Origin: Rhizophagus clarus
Taxonomy: Eukaryota; Glomeromycota; Glomeromycetes; Glomerales; Glomeraceae
Assembly (NCBI GenBank): GCA_015698045.1
Contig: BLAL01000244.1
Coordinates: 496,001-560,000 of the forward strand
Direction of reading: 5' to 3'
Length of the DNA: 64,000 nucleotides
Shown here: positions 55,501 to 64,000 of the stretch, in pieces
How the letters are laid out: each line of letters begins with the position of its first letter
How positions within the stretch are numbered: the stretch's first letter is position 1
The notes under the pieces: model-generated
What the model was told of the DNA's origin: nothing
Databases searched by the model: none
What the model saw: only the letters and a program-made list of their open reading frames with translations
Translations under genes and position numbers: made by a program

Positions 55501-56670
55501 TTTTTTGAAATAAAAAAGTGTGGAAGTGGTGAATGTGACATATGTAGACCAATTAAAAGTGATGCGGATATTTTTAAGGAGCTAAAAGGTCTACCTGATC
55601 CTATTCTTGGACCTGATAATCACTATATTTTATTTTCAGAAGCATATGAAAAGGAAACAACAGAAGAATATTGTCCTTCTTTACAGAATAGAAAACCTAG
55701 AAATATACGAAAAGATGTCAAAAAAAAGGAGGAAATGGCATGGATTTTAGTCTAAAATGTAAAAACAATTGTAAAATGTATAGAATGTAATAAACCTCGT
55801 ATATTATATGCTCGTCATAAAATATCAGAAGAAGAATTTTGCCTACTTCAATCATTTTTAGAATCAATAGAATATACCTGTGGTGTTACATTCAAAGGTC
55901 TCTCTGGGTTGAGTTTTTCCAGAAAAGAAAGCGATGTGAACATTAACAATGATGATGAAAAAGAAAATAATAATAGAGATACAGATATTAATGAAGATAA
56001 TGAAAAAGAAAATTATAATGGAAGTGATCCTGTAGTTGAATTATTTAAAATAGTACAAATCAACAAGAAACATACTTGTTCTTCGGCTATTGAGAAACCA
56101 TACTTCGTGATCAGAATTTTTCCTTAAATTTGTAACGTATGTGATATATCAGAGGGTTTAATACAGGTAGAAAATGAGTTACCATATTGTGAAGAATATC
56201 ATGCATTGGCTGGAGAAAAAAGAAAAATGGGAAAAAGGAAATACTTTGATGGTGGTAATTAAAATAGCAGGAAAAAACGTAAAATAGGAAATTAAAGTAT
56301 AGTTATTTTATGTGTTTGATAATATGTAAAGGAAGTGTTCAAGATATTAAGAAGGTATTCTTAGTGGGCATTTGAGTTAACAAAAAAAATGAAGAGAATG
56401 CGTTTTCATTTAAACATCATGAAATTTTGGTTAATTAGGCGAATGGTATGTACTATACATGCGCATATGCGTATATGCATGTATCTTACTGGTATCTTAG
56501 TGGTATCTTTATGTAAATACTAATATAGTGGGTAATACAAAATGTGCTTTTAATAAATGTATATGATTTGCAGTCACGTGATTAAAATTTAAATATAAAA
56601 TAAAATTTATGATTTAAGCCAAAATTAAGGTCGGTGATTACGAGAACCATTTTTTTTTATTTGCTACGCC
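52517..56670 (+). mobile_element. DNA transposon, 4.15 kb, DDE transposase, family unclear
   Basis: Left end GGCGGCACAAATAAAAAAAA and right end, inward, GGCGTAGCAAATAAAAAAAA, both continuing ATGGTTCTC: a ~28-bp inverted repeat. Both ends are flanked by TAA (52514-52516, 56671-56673), which would fit a 3-bp target duplication but is weak evidence in AT-rich DNA. It contains one long decayed transposase gene. Superfamily not assigned. Confidence 0.85.
52772..56265 (+). pseudogene. DDE transposase gene, decayed
   Basis: Starts MPVAKVRILCSNTT at 52772. The frame is closed by a TAG at 53264 but continues unchanged to 53584, shifts once near 53570, has an intron at about 53736-53802 (GTAAGT to ATTTTAG), and goes on with further stops to about 56265. 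Recognisable: FLDDKHHCKI-x-EPGYP (54580-54635; first Asp pair), SDHNFTKCSLIP, GSFY, LMLYTDGS (54890-54915; second Asp), and KNLVERIMLILNLGMQC (55025-55075; Glu), so all three acidic residues of a DDE triad survive. The C-terminal part has Cys pairs C-x4-C-x2-C (CGSGECDIC, 55519-55545), KCIECNK and ICNVCD, likely zinc sites. Rhizophagus and many invertebrate genomes carry proteins with the DDK...EPG...DHDF...VERIM pattern; their transposon superfamily is not settled as far as I know. Confidence 0.85.
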
Positions 56671-56689
56671 TAATAAATAAATAATATAA

Positions 56690-58231
56690 TTTTATATTAA
56701 TTTTTTTTTTTGGTGTTGATAATGTACGATCATTTTATTAAATTAAAAGAGAATTACAAAAGATAATCACTTCTGACTAATTATGAGTACTCCCAATCAC
56801 AGATCGGTTCAATCATCCATCAACTGGAACATTAACAATAATAAATAAAAATAAAAAAAATTATATCCTAATCAAAAATAAAGTAAACCTAAAATAAACC
56901 AATTAAAAATAAAATAATAAATAAAAAATAAAACTAAAAATAAACAAAATTAAATTATAATTACTAAAAATCATAACTATATCCATACTACCAAAACTAT
57001 TAACAAATTAATTAAACTATGCTTAAATTTTAAACCCTAATATAAAGAAATCCCAATGAACTATTGCGAGGTTAAATATTGTTGCAAAAACAATTGAATT
57101 CGTGGTAGAGGCTGCATGTTCAGAATCCAGAAATCTGATTTGAAAGTTTTGATGTAACCTATAATTGAGCCCCAAGTTAAAGGAACTGCAACTACTCTTC
57201 ATTTAGTATTACGATCAGAAGAGATAGATGGCAGGACAGAAATAGGCACATGGGGATCATCATATATTTCACAGTCATCAGGTGTCAATTTGTAAGAGAG
57301 GTTAGAGAAAAGCCTGCGTGAAACCGTATAGTATTATCGAGTGTGTTGTTGAGCTGAATTTGTGCAGTTGCAATGTGTAGCAGAGGTGCGTTTGCCATGC
57401 GCTGTGATATTGTGCCTGTACTCCCATTTCACCGTGAGATTGCAACGTGGTTTTCAGATAGTGTTCTTAAAGGCAATGACAAATCATAAAAGAAGATTCG
57501 CTAGGATCGTCTGCCCTGTGAAAGTCAAAATCACGAGCTTAAGTTGTAGGATTTTCACCCACTCTTGATTCGCCCTGATAAGCATTGCCATATGTAGAAA
57601 GTAACGAAAATTGATTGAGGTCAGAAAGAAGCTTAGGATCTTGTAAGTGCGTTCCCTGACATCCTGATCATTTTGCTTATTCTCTTCTGAATAGGAAATA
57701 ATAATGGTGCGTAATTCTTTCAAAAGAATATTATGTATCGTGGCCCATTTATCCTTGTACTGTCAGCATTTAATGAGGTGTAACCACGTCTCTTGTGCTT
57801 CATTACAAGCAGTACACATGAAGGAACTGTATAGTTCAGGTTTACATCAAGCTAAAATGTATTCCAAAGGGAGAGCTTTATGCGCCATCTTAATTAAAAA
57901 ACAAATGAGATTGTTAATGTTCACAGATCTACATCGGAAACTAGTACATTGGCTGAAGAGTAACCAAATGACATGCCAGTCACAGTTAAAGTTGTTCATG
58001 TGGCACCCTTCCTTGTTGATCTCAAGTAGCGACCATTCTATGGCATCATAAGTCTTAAATATTCTAACAACAAAACGTCTTAAGTCTGCTTCAATAGGGA
58101 TATCTTTAAAAAGGAAAAAAAATCTAATATCATAGTTAATATAATCTATCTTATTATCAAAAAAATTCTTACTATTAATCCCTTCATTTACTAATCTATC
58201 CGCTATCTCGTTACCAACTTTTATATTAATT
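56690..58231 (-). mobile_element. LINE, 5'-truncated, with 13-bp TSD
   Basis: TTTTATATTAATT at 56690-56702 and 58219-58231 flank an element whose minus strand ends in an A-run (T-run at 56700-56713). Coding starts abruptly in GNEIADRLVNEGI, the end of an RNase H domain, and continues in one frame for about 245 codons to 57484. It includes CTACNEAQETWLHLIKC, a C-x2-C-x8-H-x3-C knuckle of LINE ORF2 C-termini. Only two internal TGA codons occur (near 57842 and 57774). A 3' region of about 780 bp follows. Truncation, A-tail and target duplication are typical of target-primed reverse transcription. It inserted 20 bp beyond the right end of the DDE element. Confidence 0.92.
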
Positions 58232-58439
58232 ATTTATAAATAAAATTAAATAAATTAATTATAATTTACTTTTTTTTTGCTTTCAGGAGGTAAGAATTTA
58301 TCATAGCTTTATTGGATACAGATTAATTATAATTTATAATTAATAATTTTAAACTTTATAATTGTATAACTTAAAAATTTATAAAATAATTAAAAATTTA
58401 AATAATTTTTAAAGTATTTTTTTTGAAAAAAATTAAGAG

Positions 58440-58805
58440 ATTAATTTATTAAATTATTCAGTATCTCTTTATTTGTAATGGCTTCTCCAGTCCTTCCTTA
58501 TCTCGATTCCAAAAGTCTGATCATGCTTTTCATCTGGCAACTTATAGTAAAGAAAAAAAATAATAAAATAAATAAATGTACTAAGAAAAAATAACAAATT
58601 CCCCTCTCCTTATCCTTCTTTACCTCATTTTTAAAAATCCAGTCATGCTTTTCGTCTAGCAACCTATAATAAACAAAAAAAAATAAACCAATTATTAAAG
58701 AAATAATGAACTCCCCTTCTTTAGCCCTTCCTTACCTTAATTCCAAAAGCCTGATCATGCTTTTCATCTGATAACCTATAGTAAAAAAAAAAATAAAATA
58801 AATAA
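58440..58805 (-). repeat. Cassette array, ~118-bp unit, 3 copies
   Basis: Minus-strand units: T/A-rich tract ending ACTATAG, then GTTATCAGATGAAAAGCATG and on to ATTAAG|GTAAGGAAGG. Read in the frame after the first G they give LSDEKHDQAFGIK, LLDEKHDWIFKNE and LPDEKHDQTFGIE, a clear L-x-D-E-K-H-D peptide. The boundaries look like acceptor and donor sites in two of three units. The exon-like part is 40 nt, so joining successive units would not keep the frame; the array may be a set of duplicated gene fragments. Related to 49020-49440. Confidence 0.6.
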
Positions 58806-58844
58806 ATTTACTAAGAAAAAATAACAAACACAGGTCGAATTATT

Positions 58845-59195
58845 GTCAACCAGATATCAATCGGTCATATGCCCGATTGATGGCTGATTGATGACATATT
58901 AATGACCGATTGATGATATCTGGTTAAATAGGCATCAATCGGCTATCTAATTTCAATCAATCATCAATCGGCTATATGCTTATTAATGACTTATTACTAC
59001 CTGGTTGGTGATCGATTGATGAAATGTGATTGACCGGTCATCAACCTGACATATAACCGATTCATGACAGATTTGAAGTTAGATAGCCGATTTGACCAAT
59101 CGGTTACCAATATGTTATTGACCAGTCATCAATCAGACATATGACTGATTGATACTGATCATATGACTGATTGATACTGATTCCCATGATAGTTT
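58845..59195. repeat. Cluster of CGATTGATG / CATCAATCG words
   Basis: ATCAATCGG, CGATTGATG, TGATTGATG, CATCAATC and CGATTTGACC words occur a dozen times on both strands in 350 bp, with inverted pairs such as CCAGATATCAATCGG and CCGATTGATGATATCTGG. No open frame. It may be the interior of a decayed palindromic element. Confidence 0.5.
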
Positions 59196-61760
59196 ATATA
59201 TTTAAAAGGTTAAGTTGTACAGTCAACGGGGTACCGATAATTTCATTTCAAAAAATCGCGTTGTCCAATATTGCATACAATTTCACATTGTAATGTAGTG
59301 TATACCAATACTTGTACCGGTCCTTTTATAGCAATATATATTTACTGATATATTACTACATTAGTATTAATTCGGGCCAGCTATAAAGTTGGCCCAAGTA
59401 AAAAGATTTAATTTGAACTTTTGTTGTCGAAAGGCTGCCGAATCGATAGGCTGTCCTAAAAGGACCGATGGTTCCCGATTTTTTTAATTATTTTTAGGGT
59501 ACCCAATTCACGGCCGATTGGTAACTTTAAAAGGGTACAATTAGTTATCAATAGGATATCAATAGGGTACCTATTGGATATCAATTATTATTATCAAGTT
59601 TTTTTTAATTCACTTGTTGAATTAAACTATTGTTATCCATTTTTCTTACTTGGCAAACTTACCGATTGATGCCATTTTTGCAATAATATGCATAATTTAC
59701 TAAAATGTAACCAATCGGACATTTATTATAACTGACTCATATTGTTAATTTTATTTCAATTAATTATAAATGCCAAATTAATGAATTATTACATTATATT
59801 CTATTTAGTTAATTTGTCTAATTTTAATGGAGCGTTAGTAGTGTTTGCTAGCATTCTTAATTTTTAATAAAATTTTCCAACATCAAGATGTTTCATCAGT
59901 TTCGAGGATCCTATTATAAACATTATTAGTAATGTTTACCAACGTTCTGATTCGAGAAACAATGTGTCGAATTGTCATAAATTAGTAGGAGTTTTCAGCT
60001 TTCAGATACATGTATTTCTAAATACATTTAAATTTAATAATTATTTAGGTTATCAAAAGTGGTAGTGTAAAAAACAAAAATGGGCTTACGATTACCATTG
60101 AAAGAGTATATTTGAAATGGAAGCAGTTCGGTTATGGAACATTTCATCATACACCGGTTATGTGGCTCCACTGAGGTTCCGATACCTGAGTCAAAATAAA
60201 TTATAAGATATATATTAATGATTATAAATATAAGATGTATAGTTAATCCACTGATTACCAATGCCTAAAAGTGCGAACTAACCGAAATGCTACTTACCTG
60301 AAAAACCTTCCCATGCTAGTGCTAACTATATTTTAACCCGAAGGACACCATTGGTCTCCATCAAATTCTTAAATGAAGTGAATAATCGGTAGTATTCGTT
60401 TCTGATTGCTGAGAGATGTGGCAATCGAGCTTGCACTTGATTTGCCTTGATTGCGTTAACTGTTAAAATATCTTAAAAACTTAAGAGTTGTTAAAAAGAT
60501 GAAAATTCTTGTAGGAGTGAAAGTTGGTACGCGTTCATTTCTGACCTTAAGAAATCTTATGCAATGTGCTGCGAATTAGTCGATTTGAATAAGGGCGTAC
60601 GTCACATTTTTAATCAGAATGAAGACTAGCTAATAAAGACTAATTTCTTCTTGTCCTTGGAGTGTCTATTACTAGATAATACCTATCAACCTTGATGACA
60701 GATTTCACGTGTAAAAGATTGTCCGCTCTTGATGTGGAAGGTACTTAGGAATCACCTTTTCTCCCGATTAATGAGACCCTAGGTCAGAGGAGGCTAGCCT
60801 ATCGGGTATAAGTACCCTACAACTTCATCCCTAGGTAGTCAAAAACCTCGGGCGGTTTCAGACCACAGCGTACTGTATAAAAAATAAAGTATATAATTTT
60901 AGTATTCCGCAGATTTGATAAGTCTATGGAAGTAAATTACGATATTCAGTTTTATTAGTGACGAGATTTGTGAAATACCTTAGTTTCTACCTTTGTATAT
61001 CTTTCGACGTGTGTGCTCTGTCACGAAATTTTGCACAAATATTTGCCTCTCGTTATTTGAAATTATAATACTCCGGACAACACTTTTTTCAATTTTTCTT
61101 CATGCGCCAGTTTGATTTTATTTCTATATTTAGCCAAATTTTGGGATATCAAACAGTGACCTGACCAATCAGATTAAAATTTGGTAGATCATTTCTACTG
61201 AGTAATGCCGATGGCATGTTTATATGACCGAGCGAAATCGGTGTACTACGGATCTGAGTAGACGGACAATCGATAACTTATAATATTTCTATCCGTGTTG
61301 AATTATAATCTAAAAAAAATAATTTATTTAATAAATTTCATTACCGATTGATATCTATGCTAAATCAAGGCAGGAATTCCTCATATGATATTCCTTGGTT
61401 GGTATAAATTGACACCAACGGCATGCATTTTTAAACAATTGAATTATATTAGGCTTTTTTCTTCCGATTGCCTTATTTTCTGGTTTTTTGTTTATGTTAA
61501 AAAAATTAATTAATTATAATGTTATATAATAACAATAGTAATATGCTTTATTTTTTTTTTTATTTTTATTTTTTTTATTCCGCCAAGATAATAAAAAAAA
61601 CGCATGATAATAAAAGATAAAATTTTTAACTAATCTAATAAAAATATATATATCAGGACATATAATATGCTCGCTTATTCATAAAGTATAACCATACCGG
61701 CATACTGGTATCTTAATAAATGTAAAAAAAAAAAAAAAATTTACAAAAAAATTGACCAGT
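59196..61760. other. Less AT-rich intergenic region, no gene recognised
   Basis: TACAGTCAACGGGGTACCG at 59218 looks like the left end of the CAGT family, but no matching right end was found. 59450-59590 repeats GGTACC/GGATATCAAT words. 60300-61080 has higher GC than most of the window, with a donor-like CAG|GTAAGTAG on the minus strand at about 60298, yet no open exon could be matched to it. 61540-61580 is poly-T. Confidence 0.35.
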
Positions 61761-63557
61761 CTATTCTTCGCCTGAAGAATAATAAAATGATAAACTTGAC
61801 AATGCGTCGGAGTCACATTTACTATCTTCAGTATTCTCGGTCTCCTCGGTTTCTTCGGTCCCTTCGGACCCCTCGGTCTCTTCGGTCTCCTCCTCAATAT
61901 CCTCAGCGGTCTCCTCCTCAATATCCTCAGCGGTCTCCTCCTCAGCATCCTCAGCGGTCTCCTCCTCAGCATCCTCAGCGGTCTCCTCCTCAGTATCCTC
62001 AACATCACGAATAGATTGCACGACATCTTTCAATCGGCCACTATAGCCGGAAAGAGTCCATTTTGGTGATGAAAAAGGCGCAGAAATCTCCTTTTCGTTA
62101 AAATTTGTGTCAAAGAAAGATTCTGGTTCTTTTCTTTGGGGTTCTTGATCTTTCTGCAACAAATCGATCTACATAATCGCGCAAAAATTGGCGCAACTTG
62201 ATAATATAGTTAGTATAAAATCGAACAAAATTCTCGAAAAAAAAGAAACACTTACTGATGATGATCTCCATTTTAAATCTTTGACCACAATTAGATTTTC
62301 GCTGGGATTTTCTGGATCAGTCTCCGAATCCTCCGGAGAATGATATAGGTTATTATCAAGGATCGGCTGTAGATCCGTACTCTGAAATTGTTTTATTAAT
62401 TGGTCATCTGCTAATTGTAGACGTTTGATCATTTTGGATCGCTTTATTCGTTTCTGTATTAGAATATAAGTTAATACAAAGGGTAAATTACTTAATAATA
62501 ATATTTAAAAAACTAACATCATATCGTCGAGCATTTGAATGCTTCCTTTTATCTTGTTCTTTATTATAAGCCGGTGATTTGTCTTTCTTTAGAAATCCCT
62601 CACGACGATGACGATGGAGCGCGTGGATTATCTGGTAGATAACGCTTTCCGTAATTGGGAAAATGTTGGTATTGATATTCTCCATTATTATGGGAATGAT
62701 TATATCATTGATAATATTTCGTTGTTGACTAAAAGTTTTGCTTAATTTGAGCTTGTTGATTTCCGGTAACTTGTCATATAGTCGAATAACTTCCCACTGT
62801 AAATTATTAATATTAGCTAATAAATTAATAGCTTACAATAATTAATGAAAAGTTACTTACCCGCAAATCTTCTCTGAGATTCTTTGGCATGTCTTGTTTT
62901 TTAAAATAGATTCTTGCGACATCTTCGCTAAAATTACTTTGATTTTCAGAACTTAGATTTTTAAAATTAGAATCTTCAGAATCATCACTATCCGAACTGC
63001 TGCTGGTTTCTGAAAGAGCTCGCGCTTTTCCTTTTTCTTTAACTCTTTTAGTCTTTCTTTTAGTCTTTTTGTCGCGCTTTTTCTTTCTATCACTATCGCC
63101 GACTCGTCCTTTTCTACCATTTTTTGTTTTTGGTGCATTTTTTGGTACGTTTTTGCTTCCGCCGGCTCGTTCTTTTCTAATATTTTTTGATTTTGGTGCG
63201 TTTTTCTGTACATTTTTCTGTACCTCATCATCGCTAGAGCCTACAATAACAATCGGTTCTTCCTCAGAATACGATGAACCCGTTATTCCATAAGGATTTT
63301 CCCCGGAACGCGATGAACCCGCTATCCTATAAGTATTCCTATCTGGCACGTCATTAGCTTCATTATCTTGGTTTATCTCTTTATTCACTACCTCTTCAAT
63401 ATAATCCGTAAGATATTTGACTTGCTGAGTAAAAGCTATTGATTATTTTGATAAAGGCAAAGAAATTTGGTAAGTTTTATAAAAAATAATATATTGTGTC
63501 GGTTATTCACTTACCCAAAAGTCCATCGAGTTCTTCTTGTCTTTGCTTATCAGCCAT
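61761..63557 (-). CDS. Acidic/basic, probably nuclear protein, five exons
   Basis: complement(61761..62168, 62256..62453, 62518..62796, 62861..63435, 63515..63557), 500 aa. Donors GTAAGT, GTAAGT, GTTAGT, GTAAGT; acceptors CAATAG, TTTACAG, ATACAG, TATGTAG; all junctions keep the frame. Start MADKQRQEELDGLLAFTQQV. Residues about 45-85 are Ser/Gly-rich; about 85-145 is strongly basic (GGSKNVPKNAPKTKNGRK, DRKKKRDKKTKRKTKR), a likely bipartite nuclear signal or nucleic-acid-binding tail, followed by SSSSDSDDSEDS. A folded helical part follows in exons 3-4 (WEVIRLYDKLPEINKLKLSK, NIFPITESVIYQIIHALHRH, DKRKHSNARRYDKRIKRSK, NLYHSPEDSETDPEN, DLKWRSSS). The C-terminus is very acidic with repeats EEETAED(A/I). 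Function unknown; no catalytic motif seen. Splice sites and frame are clean, so it should be expressed. Confidence 0.85.
61862..61999 (-). repeat. 24-bp coding minisatellite (EEETAEDA)
   Basis: Units GAGGAGGAGACCGCTGAGGA-T-(G/A)(C/T)T repeat four to five times in frame at the end of the 500-residue protein, then degrade to shorter Glu/Thr codons. Copy number changes here would lengthen or shorten the acidic tail without shifting frame. Confidence 0.9.
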
Positions 63558-63600
63558 ATTATTAGAAACTGGTTGCAAATAAAAAAATAATTTATTGATT

Positions 63601-63785
63601 TTATTGATCTATTTATTGTTAATCTAACATACTCGATTAACTAAATAATAATAAAAAACAACAATTTATTGATCTATTCATTGTTAATCTAACATACCCG
63701 ATTAACTAAAATAAATAATAAAACAACAATTTATTGATCTATTTATTGTTTAATGTAACATACCGATTAACTAAAATAAATTAAA
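63601..63785. repeat. 65-bp tandem repeat upstream of the five-exon gene
   Basis: TTATTGATCTATTTATTGTT begins at 63601, 63666 and 63731, each followed by AATCTAACATACCCGATTAA. The first unit lies 44 bp upstream of the start codon, so the array occupies the presumed promoter or 5' UTR. A weak fourth copy (AACATACCGGTCGATT) is near 63858. Confidence 0.9.
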
Positions 63786-64000
63786 ATTCATGACATTTGA
63801 TCATTTGAGTCTAATGAGTAATAATAAAAATAAAAAAATAAATCATGTATAGTTTAACATACCGGTCGATTTTGGTTTAATATACAAATAAAAGAAAAAA
63901 AAAAATAATGTCGTTTAATTTGATCTAACTCATTCAAATTCGATTTGAGTTTTAGCATGATAATCTAAAAATTGACAATTTACTTACTATACTTAAACTA

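Noticed and set aside
59218..59240. Left end of a fifth CAGT-family MITE (TACAGTCAACGGGG)
   Set aside because: No matching inverted right end found within 2 kb; kept only as a note.
60000..61080. A gene in the less AT-rich 60-61 kb stretch
   Set aside because: A donor-like GTAAGT on minus and better base composition, but no frame longer than about 75 codons and no joining exons that I could support.
61679..62026. Arg/Pro-rich 115-codon frame and plus-strand Pro/Arg/Ser-rich 75-codon frame
   Set aside because: Shadows of the EEETAED minisatellite exon read in other frames.

Overview
The window looks like nuclear DNA of an arbuscular mycorrhizal fungus (Glomeromycotina), most like Rhizophagus. 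The grounds are a very AT-rich sequence, short spliceosomal introns (about 60-120 nt, GTAAGT-type donors, TACTAA-like branch sites, TTTTAG acceptors), a lineage-typical expanded TKL-like kinase family with an N-terminal Cys-rich motif followed by W-T-S-G-N, and dense DNA-transposon, MITE and LINE remains. No rRNA, tRNA, CRISPR or bacterial features were seen. The species is an inference; no database was searched.

Layout. 0-22 kb: an island of duplicated, mostly decaying genes. It holds two kinase-like genes (5.6-7.0 kb and 13.5-15.2 kb, minus strand) and three kinase relics (12.0, 15.6, 20.0 kb). It also holds an intact gene of a Cys-rich family (20.9-22.0 kb) with a pseudogene relative at 4.3-4.9 kb, and a possible 41-residue membrane peptide gene (9.8 kb). 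22-40 kb: gene-poor repeat DNA with three related ~170-bp satellite arrays (one of them at 11 kb), an apparent micro-exon array (25.0-25.6 kb), several MITE families with clean target-site duplications, a decayed gag-like reading frame split by a MITE, and a 3.03-kb hAT transposon (32.4-35.5 kb) inserted in an AT satellite. 41-46.5 kb: a small genic block with a TRAPPC2L-like gene (minus, four exons, one apparent frameshift), a divergently placed SAM-dependent methyltransferase gene (plus, three exons), and a third member of the Cys-rich family (plus, three exons). 47-59 kb: MITEs, one nested inside another, a 4.15-kb DDE transposon with decayed coding region, a 5'-truncated LINE with 13-bp target duplication, and two related cassette arrays. 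61.7-63.6 kb: a five-exon gene for a 500-residue acidic/basic, probably nuclear protein of unknown function, with a tandem repeat just upstream.

The genes do not form one pathway. The two most unusual observations are (1) the family of three proteins that start with C-x-C-x-x-C, share an intron position and carry a central block resembling a PD-(D/E)xK nuclease core, and (2) a tandem array of ~33-nt exon-like units on the minus strand that could be spliced in frame into an 11-residue amphipathic repeat. All coordinates for spliced genes were worked out by hand from splice consensus and reading frame.
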